From [Phialemoniopsis] sp. UDSM-2020 (Eukaryota > Ascomycota > Sordariomycetes > Thyridiales > Thyridiaceae): 64,000 nt of DNA. The stretch spans positions 3,286,001 through 3,350,000 of the forward strand of contig JAEILZ010000008.1 in assembly GCA_018873225.1 (NCBI GenBank), given 5' to 3'. Shown here piece after piece: positions 41,293 through 52,051 of this stretch. The translations under genes and the position numbers were made by a program. Within the stretch, counting starts at the first letter, position 1; each line of letters opens with the position of its first letter. The notes below the pieces were generated by a model. The model had not been told where the DNA came from. It saw only the letters and a list, made by a program, of their open reading frames with translations, and did no database searches.

Positions 41293-41707
41293 TGTCTTGA
41301 AAGCCAGGCAGCATGACAGCCAGTCGCACACATATCACATCGCGGCGAACATGAATTAGCCATCTTGTACGAAGCGCTGGAGCTGGAAGAACTGTAAATC
41401 GGTTTCTGCTTTTGGACGCGTAGGGTTTCCGGTACGCGACCTGTCAAGTCAGGGTGCAGTCGTGTGCAATTCTCAGATCCGGCATGTGTCGCTCAGTTCC
41501 GGCTGTGTTCTCTCAGCTCCGGGCTCAGAGCTCTGAACTCCGGCAGGCGTAGCCCCCTCAAGTGGGGTGTCTAATCCTTGTCGAGCCAAGCGCGAAAGCA
41601 AAACTCTGGGGTACTTATATCATGCTAGCGACCTGTCGCCATTGTCCATTTGTTCATGAATCATTCCCATCCTCATCAACAGGACTTGTCGGGATTAGAT
41701 ACATGCC
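41293..41707. promoter_or_regulatory. Promoter of the DHA1 exporter gene
   Basis: About 415 bases between the regulator stop and the exporter ATG. It contains the repeat array at 41472-41544, 165-235 bp upstream of the ATG. No gene seen. Confidence 0.5.
41472..41544 (+). promoter_or_regulatory. Four 20-bp-phased repeats CTCAGNTCCGG(C/G), candidate operator array
   Basis: CTCAGATCCGGC at 41472, CTCAGTTCCGGC at 41492, CTCAGCTCCGGG at 41512 and the diverged CTGAACTCCGGC at 41533. The starts are 20, 20 and 21 bp apart, about two helical turns, so all sites face the same side of the DNA. Each contains TCCGG, a Zn2Cys6-type half-site. Spacers are unrelated in sequence, which argues for selection on the sites rather than a recent tandem duplication. 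Confidence 0.6.
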
Positions 41708-43294
41708 ATGAGCGGTGGGAGCCAGACGCCGGGAGAAGCGATGCAATCGCTTGCTGTAGGCTCATCGGATGAACCGTTCAGCATTTTCGACAGACGACAA
41801 AAGGCGTTCATAATCTTGATCATCTCCATCGCGGCGACTTGTGAGTAGCTCGCCATGTGCGGAGAGTCAACCTTTGCAATTGCTTACCACTGAGCAGTTT
41901 CTGGATTCGCGTCCAATATCTACTTTCCCGCCCTTCCCACTGTCGCCGAGGACCTCAACGTCTCTATCGACCTCGTGAACCTGACAGTAACGACCTATTT
42001 GATCTTCCAGGGCCTTGCCCCAAGCCTTTGGGGACCCATCTCTGACGTCAAAGGCCGCCGAATCGCCTATCTTGGGACCTTTCTCGTTTTCCTCGGTGCA
42101 TGCATCGGTCTTGCGGAGACCAGGAATTACGCCACCCTGATTGCTCTGAGATGTCTTCAGAGCACAGGCAGCGCAAGCACGATCGCCATCGGCTCGGGTG
42201 TCATTGGCGATATCACAACTCGTGCTGAGCGTGGTGGGTTCATCGGCATCTTTCAGGCCGGACTTCTCGTGCCTGTCGCTGCAGGCCCGATCATTGGGGG
42301 AGCCCTGGCTGGGTCATTGGGATGGCGGTCCGTCTTCTGGTTCTTGGCCATCTACAGTGGCTCGTTCCTCATTCTACTCCTGGTTCTTCTGCCCGAGACC
42401 TTGAGATCTGTCGTGGCTAATGGAAGCGTACTGCCGTCACGCAACCTGTTTACCAAATACCCGCTTGTCTTCTACCAGAATACGACGAAGACGACATGGA
42501 AGAGTGATGCTCATTCATCACAGAGAACAGACAAGAAGAGCATTGATCTGACAGGACCCTTGCGTATCTTGTTCAGCAAACAAGCAGCTCCTGTCATCCT
42601 GACACTCGCGGTGCAGTACGCGGTCTGGCAAATGAGCATCACTGCCATGTCCACGCTCTTCAAGACGCGGTACGGGCTTAGCGAGACACAAATAGGCCTG
42701 ACGTTCATCGCCAACGGTGTGGGATCGATTGTCGGCACTCTCATCACTGGAATGATGCTCGATTTCGACTACAGCAAAGTGAAGGAGTCTTACGAGCTAC
42801 ACCTTGCCACTACAAACACTGAAGCCATGGCTGGCACCCGAGAAACTGTCATCGAAAACATGGATAGCGACTTTCCACTGGAGAAAGCACGGCTGCGACT
42901 CGTTCCAGTCTTCGCCATCATTCAGGGAGCGTCGATACTCGTATTTGGCTGGACGATCAACTACTCTGATCGTGTCCACATCGCTGTTCCCATCATCACC
43001 ACGTTCATCACAGGTTGGACGGCTATATCGATACAGTCTCCCATCATGACTTATCTGGTTGATGTATTCCCGGGTAGGAGTGCAGCCGCAACCGCCAGTC
43101 TGAATCTTGCCCGGTGCTTATGTGCAGCGGGAGGCACAAGCTTCGTCATGCCCATGATCAATGGTGCTGGTGTCGGAGTCGCCTTCACAATATGTGCGGC
43201 CGTCGGACTCCTGTCTCTGTTGGGCGCGGGTGTGCAATGGAGGTTTGCAGGGAAATGGAGACGACAGGCGCGAGAGAAGGACGGTGATACTTGA
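41708..43294 (+). CDS. MFS transporter, drug:proton antiporter DHA1 type
   Basis: Two exons (41708-41840 and 41898-43294, intron 57 nt) give 509 residues. After a 30-residue leader the first helix is followed by ASNIYFPALPTVAEDL and TVTTYLIFQGLAPSLWG, the DHA1 pattern, then DVKGRRIAY (motif A), the GSGVIGDI segment in helix 4 and the antiporter motif region GLLVPVAAGPIIGGAL in helix 5. A polar central loop lies near residues 240-280. Twelve helices are visible. Such plasma-membrane antiporters export drugs or endogenous metabolites, or carry polyamines or quinidine-like cations. The upstream operator array and adjacent regulator suggest inducible export. Confidence 0.92.
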
Positions 43295-43457
43295 TTCATC
43301 TCCATCGAATCCAAGCTCTGGAGCTGATGATACGGTACCTGTCTCTCTGGCAACATTTAGTGGCAAACTGTAATGATGAACATAGAATAGAGACCTAAAG
43401 AATTGTTCAAGCCAGTTCATCCACTCTTTAAACCACTTGGCTGTGATATCCAATGCC

Positions 43458-44596
43458 TTAGATACCTTCATCTTGCTCAATCGCTTCCTTGCTGGGGGAC
43501 CACTTGTCCTGAAGAGCTCTGTCACAGCTCTTCCCAATCACGTCCTTCCCCCACCACTCACCCCAGCTTGTCAGGAAGATCAAGTCTTTATCCTCTGGGA
43601 AGTCGCTCTTGGTGAAGGCACGCAGAATATTTTCGGCGCCTATCAGAGATCAGTCACTCATATCCATCAAGCAAGTGCAAAGAATGAAGGTGACTCACCC
43701 TTGGGTACGGAAATTGCGTCAGGTATATTGGCAAGGCCAGGGAATTGGTCCTTGTGTCGTGTCATGAGATTAGTGTCCGGAACTAGACCAGGGGACACCG
43801 CGACCACATCACAGGAGCCGGAGAGTTGGCGACGCCACCAGTGAGCCCCAAGCAACTGGATGAACTTGGTCGTGCAATACAGCTGCTGCACGCTGGTATC
43901 TGCACCGGCCTTGACACTAGCTGCTAGAGTGGCTTGGGACCTGTTAATGATGACTTCGACACAGATGCAGCGACTAGCTGTCAAGGTAAGGTGAACTCAC
44001 AGAGATCTTCTGGCACAACACGAATGGCACCAGATGAAACGACGACGACGCGGGACTTGGACGAAACAAGCTTATCGCAGAGAAGGTGGACAAGATAGTG
44101 TTGTGCTGCTCGAGCATGAGTAAACAGAGGGCTCGAGAATAGATGACTCCCAGAGAGAGTCAAGCAGTAGAAACCTACAAAGATGGTTGACGATATACGA
44201 CTCGCACCACTGAGAGCCGTGCGGGCCTGGCCCTGAAGCAGTGCCATGAATAGCAGCGTTAATCAGAAGATAGTCAATCCGAGTTTCGCCAACCACTCCC
44301 AGAGCTTTCTGGGCGAAGGTCTTGACCTCCTTTAGATTGGAAAGTTCTAATGGCAAGATTGTCACAGAGTGGCTGCTTCGATCGTAGTCGATGTTGTCAT
44401 AGGATGACTGGGTGCGTGAAATGTCTCTCGCTCCAAGAATGATCTTGTATGGCTGCGACTTTTGTAGAAGCTGTTTCATAGCCTCGAAGCCCTGGTTGAA
44501 CACTTGTTAGGCTGCATGCTTGCTGAAATGGGGTGGAACGCTTGCCAGTCCAGAGGACACGCCCGTCGCGACGATAGTCTTTGCGATGCTTGCCAT
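43458..44596 (-). CDS. Short-chain dehydrogenase/reductase (protochlorophyllide reductase/WWOX-like fungal SDR)
   Basis: Five exons: 44546-44596, 44179-44491, 44001-44105, 43699-43923 and 43458-43639, giving 291 residues. The cofactor motif ATGVSSGLG is formed across the first splice, the NNAG position reads LLINAAI, the catalytic serine is in VVVVSSGA and the active-site pair is YCTTK. The first intron has a GC-AAGC donor (GC-AG class). The acceptor of intron 3 was set at CTCTAG because it restores SASVKAGADTS, as in relatives. The protein lacks targeting signals. It lies between the DHA1 exporter and a Zn2Cys6 regulator. The substrate is unknown. Confidence 0.82.
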
Positions 44597-45131
44597 GGCG
44601 CTGTCAATGATATGAATGAACGAATAGATCGTAGTGATGGCTGAATTTAGACAAGTGGTAAGTAGCACACTGGATCAGAACGATAAGAGTGGGAGAAGAT
44701 GTATGTTGTCATGATTCCGCTGAGTGAGACAACCCCACCACTAACCGCCCGCTCCGCAGTCCGTGAACTCCGCTCACCATGACTAAAAAGGGTAGTAAAT
44801 TTAGCTTGCCGCTTAATAATATAACTCAATCGAGCGGAGAAAAAGGAGTTACCTCCTCATCTCAACCAAGGTTATCCCATGGTCTATACTTGAATCAATA
44901 AGTTGGAACCTTCGTGGGTATGTTCCTTGGTCCTGCTGTCTCTTTATGTTTCAATGAATCAAGATGGCGAAGTGACCAGGGGATAGGCAGTACTGTCTAT
45001 TGGCGGTTAGACGTCTCTAACGATATCAAGGATTGTTTACAGATGTGCTGCCCTGACTCTGCTTGATTACATATGGCTGCTAGGTTCGACTAGAAGCTGG
45101 ATGATGATCAACGAGAACTCGAACAGCTAGT
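44597..45131. promoter_or_regulatory. SDR promoter and downstream region of the next regulator
   Basis: About 535 bases without a supportable gene, fairly AT-rich. No notable repeat seen. Confidence 0.4.
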
Positions 45132-47466
45132 CTATGCATCCATTATCCCTACATTCTCGAATCCAAACAGTGGATCAAGGTCGAAAGATACGCCGGGAAG
45201 CCAGTCGTCTGAAAGATCACCAATGGCTCCGTAGATGCTTTCCAAATCGTTGAAGTACGGTGATACGGGACCAGCTAATGCTGGGAACTCGGGACTTGTG
45301 TCTGGACGCGCAAACTCAGATGGCCCAATCGCTGAAGTCCTACTTGTCAAGCCCCCTTGCGGGTGTTCGACTGCCGCGTCGCTCGTGATGTGTTCACTGT
45401 CTTCGGAAGATCCCCCGTCGTTTGTCCTTTTTACCACAACAAATCCACCAGTGTCAACGTTGAGGCGTTGACAAAGTCGCACCAGAATTTCGAGAGCACG
45501 GCGGGGCGCTCGACATACGTCTTGATGAGCCACTAGAATCTCGAGGCAGTTTTGAAGACATAGGCGTGCCTGTTTGTTGCCGGAGTTCCTGGCGAGGATG
45601 CGCACATGGATAGTTGCGCTCACGTACGTGGCATACGACAGAAAGTAGGGAGGCGATGTGATACACCACTTCGACTTGTAATATCGGAGAAGTTGGTCGA
45701 TATCCATCGAAGCCTCAACGCAGATGCGAAGAGCTTCACTTGAGAACGTATCGTCCGCTGAACTGAGGTGTCCTCCCAAGACGAATGGTCGGTGCAACAA
45801 AATTAGCAGTGCATGATATTCGAGGCTGTAATTCAAGGTCAGTCCTGACTTCTGAACTAAAGTTTTGGTTTGGATGGCCTAGCCGGTGGATATGACTTAC
45901 ATGAGACAGAGTGTATGCGGCAAGGCAGGGTGATCTCGCGTGAGCGTGTAGCTGCCTAAACCATTCTTCGGGAGTCTAAGATGCTCAGGCAGAGCCTTGA
46001 GCCAGTTTTGCAATTCATTCTGAAGCGCTTGAGCTCTGAGTTCGATATCCAGAGATTTTGCAGATGCCTTGTTCTCTCTGTAGACATGACAGAGAATGTG
46101 ATCCGCAATTGTACTGAGACTGCAGAGTTGCTGGAAGGTGGATACGCTGTAGGTAGGCAGGTTGTCCGTTTGGTCACCCGCAGATCCATAAGCCACAACC
46201 GTGTCGAACGGCTCAAGCTCTTCGTACTCGTCCAAGAAGGTAAGGGAAACACTATGATTTGCTGATGACAAACGAGGCGGCCTGCCTTGGTAGATGGACT
46301 GTGTTTTGTCCATTACTAACCCGCGAAGTCAGCGATACGTTTTCCATGAGGGATGGGTGAGTAAAGGCAGAGATATACCAAACGCGGCCCAAAAGACTCT
46401 CCTGGACACTTCGGCATCTTCCAATGTACTGTTTCTGGTACACGAAAACGCCGAACTTTCTGAGTGAAGCCCTAGATCAATGATCATATTGATAGCAATT
46501 CCAAGGTAATGCCATGAAAGACTTGTCTCGTCGCACCACGAGAACAGTGCATCCGAGAACAGAAGCAGAGCCTGGATCGTGGTGATGTTGCTCTTGCATA
46601 GAATTTGGGTGGTCGGATCGTAGAGAATCGCTTCGATCTTCCGCCGAAATGTGTTTCCAGCCTCGCAAACGTCGGCAGCGGCGCCGTCCTTAGAATTCAC
46701 CTCATTACAGTTCTTTGTGCAGAGAAAGAAGATCGCATATAGCAACAGTTTAGAAAAGTACCGTCCTTGACAGGCCATGTCTCTCATGAAGGATGGCCGA
46801 TACACAACGGACCCGGTGGCGTGTTGGCGACTCCAAAATATCGACAAGAGCCGCATGCCACGGTCTGCCTGGAGCCCGGCAAAGTCGAGCTTGCCGGCCC
46901 GTAGGTTGATAAGCTCTAGTTGACCTGGAGGCATCATGTTAGCTTATGAATGGATCCTGTTCTGAGGAAGGCAAACACTCTTACGCTGTCTCGCAGACTC
47001 TGCCAGCATTTGGGCTTTCGCAACTGCCCCTGCGGTATTCGCGGTGTTCAGAGGGTTCTGGCTCTCTTCCGAACGCTGTCCATCGAATATGGCACTAGTA
47101 GGACCATGATATTGCGTCCTTAGAGGTGTGGTGCCATCCTCATGCGATCTTGGAGTAGGGTATTCCGTGGCTGTTGTTGGCACTGGCTCCTGCAGGATAT
47201 GGTCTGTCCGCCGAACTGGCTCATCAGCGCCCGGAGAAACCCTCCTAGCCACCTTTCGGACTTCCAAGCTGCCGTAGGTGCAGTCTTTTTCGCGAGACTG
47301 ACAACTTGCGCAGCGAGGTTTTGCATTGTCGCATCCTAGCTTTGGGTTTCCATCAATCTCAAAATCGAGCACCGTTGATCGGTCGCACCGCGTGGGAGGC
47401 AGCACATACCTTGCGCCGGCGACAAAAGTCGCAGGCTACATCAACCCGCTGCTTTCGCTTCTTCAT
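45132..47466 (-). CDS. Zn2Cys6 transcription factor with fungal-specific regulatory domain
   Basis: Five exons: 47410-47466, 46985-47339, 46379-46924, 45901-46315 and 45132-45825 (introns 70, 60, 63 and 75 nt), giving 688 residues. The zinc cluster is split by intron 1 (CDFCRRRK then LGCDNAKPRC) with cysteines at 12, 15, 22, 29, 32 and 39. The regulatory domain includes YRPSFMRDMACQGRYFSKLL, RRVFWAAF joined to VMDKTQSIYQGRPPRL across a splice, and HALLILLHRPFVLGG. The C-terminus is acidic and hydrophobic (DDWLPGVSFDLDPLFGFENV), very like the tail of the regulator at 1876-4087 (LYDPLFGFMDDF), so the two belong to the same subfamily. It is next to the SDR, which it may control. Confidence 0.88.
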
Positions 47467-47885
47467 GCCAATGCGATGAACAGGTATTGGCTGTGAGGAG
47501 CTTCTCACAAACGAGGCGATGATGCTGTCGTAGTCATTCTTCGAGCTGTGGAGATGATTTCTCAGCTGCTTACTTTATGTACTAGCCCACGTGTGCTTAG
47601 GTGATGACGCGACTCTACGGGCTTGCTTACAGGTGGACTTAATCGCCCTGATTCGAAATTTTCAGGCCTTCACGGGCTAAACGCCGCTACAATGAGCGCT
47701 AAACCCACGTTAAACGAGTATGGATGGATTTAGAAGGTTCAACTGATCGAAACATTGCGCGTGTTTGTGAATTTTGTTTTAGCTGTCTCAATCTGTTTGG
47801 TAACAAAGGATGATGCGCTGTCCTCACAAAGCCTGTACAGATATCTAATCCTTAATTTCTACATCCTTTTCCGGCTTCATTAAGC
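47467..47885. other. Regulator promoter and downstream region of the epimerase-like gene
   Basis: About 419 bases with no gene or notable repeat. Confidence 0.4.
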
Positions 47886-48788
47886 TCAATCCTCTTTTGA
47901 AGCCAGGTAGGGCCGCAACGTCTCGGCTGACTTCTTCAATTGGTCTGAGTAGTACGCGTCGGAGAACAAGCCCGAGCCGTGATCTATGATGAACTGCAGG
48001 TGGTCTGGGTGGACGTCGACATTGTCTTGCTCCAGCTGCGCAGTGCCAAGTTTCCCGACCGGCGTCCGGTCGATGGGTGGCATGCATTCGACAGCAAGGC
48101 CGCCATCATAGCCTGTCTCGGCGAGCGCAGCCATGATGCTGTCCCAGTCGAATGAGCCCTCGCCGGCAGCAAGGCGGTTGTTGTCTGCGACGTGGAAGTC
48201 GACAATGCGAGGCCCGCAGGCCCTAATGGCAGCCAGGAGATCTCGCTCCTCGAGAGCCAGATGGAATGGGTCGAATGCCACCCCGCAGCCAAAGCCAACC
48301 TCATCAGCCAATGCCAGTGCTTGATCCGTCCGATTCAAAAAGTACGTCTCGAACCGGTTCAGCGGCTCGATGCCGACTTTGATGCCGAGCTCCTGAGCGA
48401 GTGCCGCAACCTCTTTGAGCCCTTCAACAGCCCATGTCCACTCATCCTCCGGAGAAGATGTAGCCACCAGCTTTCCCACCCTGCTAGGAACGATCGTCAC
48501 GATTTGACCGTTCAGTCCTTTACAAAGCCGAACGACTTCCTTCATGTACTCAACCGTGGCTCGCCTCTGCTGAGGGTCAGCAGCGACCAAGTCTCGTTCG
48601 CCCTGTTGAATTGTGACGGTCCCCCAACACTTCATCCCGTACTTTAGCAGTAGTTGCCGAGTTTCTTCCACGCCATAGATACTAGGCTCTCCCGCAAGTT
48701 CAATGCTGGTGTAGCCAAGCTTGGAAGCACGTTTCAATGTCTGCTCCAAGGGCTCGGGCCTCATCCAGGTATGCGTAGAGAGATGCAT
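47886..48788 (-). CDS. Xylose isomerase-like TIM barrel, ketose 3-epimerase-like
   Basis: Intronless, 300 residues from the ATG at 48788 (frame extends upstream but family similarity starts at MHLSTHTW). The metal-binding residues of D-tagatose/D-psicose 3-epimerases are in order: Glu in GIEPLNRFETYF, Asp in AFDPFH, His in DFHVADNN and Glu in VECMPP. The LNRFE motif is especially typical of ketose 3-epimerases in the AP endonuclease 2 superfamily. It probably interconverts free ketoses or acts on a related keto-acid or hydroxypyruvate. It is divergent from an alpha/beta hydrolase across about 550 bp. Confidence 0.85.
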   Translation of the reverse strand: MHLSTHTWMRPEPLEQTLKRASKLGYTSIELAGEPSIYGVEETRQLLLKYGMKCWGTVTIQQGERDLVAADPQQRRATVEYMKEVVRLCKGLNGQIVTIVPSRVGKLVATSSPEDEWTWAVEGLKEVAALAQELGIKVGIEPLNRFETYFLNRTDQALALADEVGFGCGVAFDPFHLALEERDLLAAIRACGPRIVDFHVADNNRLAAGEGSFDWDSIMAALAETGYDGGLAVECMPPIDRTPVGKLGTAQLEQDNVDVHPDHLQFIIDHGSGLFSDAYYSDQLKKSAETLRPYLASKED

Positions 48789-49335
48789 ATTGCCCAGGTT
48801 CGTCTTGATAGTGACGGTGTTTTGGATACAGTGGTAAGCTTTTTTGTATGATCTTCTTTTCTGCACAGTAGAGGGGACAGAATATGATAGACATCAAGCA
48901 AAGGATTCGAAAATTTATATGCACAGAGACTTTCCTTGGGTATGACAGTTGCAGTGCGGCACCAGACGCCATGTAAGGTGAATGACAGAGCAACGGAAAC
49001 AGTGACCCACAACCCGTGATTCCGTTCCCGCAGAGCCAACCAGTGCAGCGACTCCTTTCCTCGACCCCACAATCCGTCCAGCTGCCCCACAATCCGTGTC
49101 CTTGTCCCTTCCAGGGACTGACTGTATCGATGTTATTTGTAATGAGACTGTTCAAAAAAAGCTCTATATAAGAAGTCTGTCTTCGATGTTGATATTGTTG
49201 ACAGTGTATTCAATGAGATCTTACAGGCATTAATCGACAGCCACTAAGATACACTGCAAGCCCCTGAGCTTCATCAGCCCCTAACAATACTCTTTGAGTC
49301 CTCGTGGTTGTTTATTTCCGCTCCGAGACGCGAAC
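48789..49335. promoter_or_regulatory. Divergent promoter of the epimerase-like and alpha/beta hydrolase genes
   Basis: About 547 bases between divergent start codons. CTATATAAGA at 49164-49173 is a clear TATA box about 165 bp upstream of the hydrolase ATG. CCCACAATCCGT occurs twice (about 49068 and 49087), a short direct repeat of unknown role. Confidence 0.5.
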
Positions 49336-50438
49336 ATGTCTTTGGACCAGTGGCCCGATGAGTCCATGTTCAAACATTTCTCTGTGTTTGAAGAGACGTT
49401 AGTTCCTTTCCTCAAATACTGCAACTTCATTGAGCTGGAGGATCTAACCATTGTACAGGTTCAAAACGGTAGAGACACACGAGATCCAAGCCGCGGTTCT
49501 CATGCCCAAGAATCTGAAGCCTGGCTCTCACCCAATCATTCTGAATTTCCACGGTGGCTTTTTGGTCTATGGCTCATCCCTCTTCGCCCCATTCTTCGCC
49601 CCGTGGGTGCTCAAGTTGGCTCTTGAGAATGCAGCTGTGGTAGTTTCGGCCGATTACCGCCTTCTTCCCTCAAAGAACGATGTCGCCGACTTGCTTGAGG
49701 ACCTTGAGGACTTCTGGAAGTGGACGCAGTCAGAGTTTCCTAACGTGCTTCGCCGGCGAACTCCTGATATCTCCATCGACTACAACCATCTCCTCGTCAC
49801 TGGCAGCTCGGGTGGAGGGTATTGTGCAACACAAATTGGACTGTCTCACCCGGACGAAATCTCAGCCATTGCCACAGCATACCCCTTCGTCGACCCCCAT
49901 GACGCTCTTATAGTCTCGGGCCCGGCCGCCGGAGAACGGTCGATATTGGGCAGCCCCGTTGAGGAGATGCCGTCAAAGGAGGCTGTACTGGCTTGGCTCG
50001 ATACAGCTCGGTCGTCTGTCAAATCTAAGGCCGGATGGGAGAGAGCTCCGTATGCCATCGCTGCGACCCAATACGGGCTATTGTACTCGAAGGTTATTGA
50101 CCATCGTGGCTTGAACAAACCAGAGTTTTCGCCTTTGAAGCGGCTAGAGGCTGGAGCAAGACTACCGCGGAAAGTGTGAGTGTAAAACAAGATCCATTCT
50201 CGAAATCTACCTGCTAATCTTGTCTAGGTGGATCCTGCACGGTGATGATGACAGCGTTGTACACATTCGGGCTACACATAGACTCGTGGACCTGATCCGT
50301 AGTAAGTCGCCTGAAACCACCGTCAGGATCGATATTGCGACTGGAGAGGATCACGCCTTTGACCTTTGCAAGACGTCGTGGGAGCTGCACGCTATTGGGG
50401 GATTGGATTTTGTAAAGCAGTCCTGGCTCGAGCAATGA
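49336..50438 (+). CDS. Alpha/beta hydrolase fold-3 esterase-like protein
   Basis: Three exons (49336-49397, 49459-50175 and 50228-50438; introns 61 and 52 nt) give 329 residues. The oxyanion-hole motif HGGF, the nucleophile elbow GSSGG, and the acid and histidine in HGDDDSVV and GEDHAFD form a complete catalytic triad arrangement of the hormone-sensitive lipase-like family. There is no signal peptide. Fungal relatives hydrolyse small esters, lactones or carbamates. It is divergent from the epimerase-like gene. The substrate is unknown. Confidence 0.88.
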
Positions 50439-52051
50439 GATGCACAAACGACACAATTGTTATGGGAGGTGCGCAGAGGTGGTAGCTGGCTCGGAAGTAT
50501 CATTATTAGGTGTATTGACTGTGTTGCTCAGTGGATGAATTGAGGTAGTCTACGAAATCTCTTGAGCTTCATCCTTGCTTGTAGCTGAAGGTTTGACAGA
50601 GATCAAAGTATGTGATAGTCATCTAGATCAGTGTAGAAGCCAAATGTTACAGTGTTGTAAGGACTCAACTCGAGATTCGAGTTCCAACCAATGGCAGAGG
50701 CAATGGTTTGTTTGGTGTGCTAAAAGTGCCAGGTCATCAAGACAAGCAATAGCCAAGCGTCTTGGGTGGCGACTTATGCACCACTGGACCCGCATGGGTC
50801 GTGGAGATAATCGGTCCGGTAGGACGCCATAGCGCTCCCTTCCCACCCTTACATGCGATTAAACGCGTGGTTCTGGGCAGAATGACCACTTTGCCGCTCA
50901 GTCTCAAGCCTAAGATTTATCCAAAGTGTGAGGAAATGGTAAGCGAATGACGAGCTAGCAGACGGTTGTCTTTCAAATATGCCTCGGCTCGCAGACCAGT
51001 CTACAGGGGCACTAATTTTAGGGGGAATATGCATGATTATCCCACTGCCCAATGGTGAACAGGTCTTTGTGGCCGTCGGTGCACGCTTGGTCCTGTTAGT
51101 ACGTGCATCGAAAGCGTCTACCTTTCTCACACCCACTTGACGGGGTATCGTACCAGGATGTTCCGGGGATGCCGAATCGATTGGAGAAAGAATATTGGTG
51201 GAATAGCTTCCCTAAAGTCAGTAGAAGGCCAGGCAATTGTTCTAGCGCGTTAGGACCCGCGTCGTGAGGGTGAGGTCTGCACTAATGACTGCAGGATGCA
51301 CGCACGTCGACCTTGATCTGCATCAGCTTGGGCAGCCTGCTGAACACCGAGCTGAGCAATAGTATTTACCCCAAATGAACCCGAGGATGCGGAATCACAC
51401 CCATATGTAAACATGCTTCTAGCCAGAACTGGGATTGTCCGATATGCCTTCCAGCTTTGATCACACTAACAAGCAAGGTTCAATGGCCACCCTGGGCGCT
51501 ATCACCGAAGTAGCAAGCGTCGCCCGAGACGCACACTTCGGTGACTGGAAGCAGGTAGTCTAGCTCCGCCGCTATCACCAGTCTGAGAGGCGCGCCGGCC
51601 GCGACGAGGCCGGGGTAAAAAGCCTCATCGCTGGGGTGTGGCGTGTTACGACGAGGCCTGGATCACGAGAGCAGCAATGTCTCGGTCGGTATTGGCTGGC
51701 GACAAGCGGTTGCTCCTGTACACCCCCAGAATACCCTGACCCCCTTATCTCCGCTACTCTGTAAAAGGCAGGCGGTAATTCATTTCCGCGACTAACACAC
51801 CCATCTGGGCGACGCCCCGCCTGTTATCTCTACACGAAAGACGCCGGCGCACGATGTTACGTCACCTTATCTACGGTCGACTGATACAAATCCAGTAGGG
51901 GGCGCCTCTCTGAGACCCCCCCCCAGTCGCGGTTGATGCATACCTTGGCTAACTTGGCAAAGCTTAAGAGGGCTGGTGTGGAACGCGGCGCTCTGAATTC
52001 TGGCTGGGCGCGACCTTTACCTTCGTCTCTACTCATCCGTTGCTGTCGAAA
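50439..52051. other. Long intergenic region with one repeat copy
   Basis: About 1.6 kb without a supportable gene on either strand; the longest frames are short and lack family features. It holds a reversed repeat copy at 51035-51052 and a GC-rich patch at about 51590-51620. The right end is the promoter of the permease and contains a C homopolymer near 51919. Confidence 0.4.
51035..51052 (-). repeat. Dispersed repeat copy, reverse orientation
   Basis: Read on the minus strand it is TTGGGCAGTGGGATAATC, matching the TAGGCAGTGGGATAA variant at 34391 over 14-15 bases. It is the only copy in this orientation. Confidence 0.45.
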
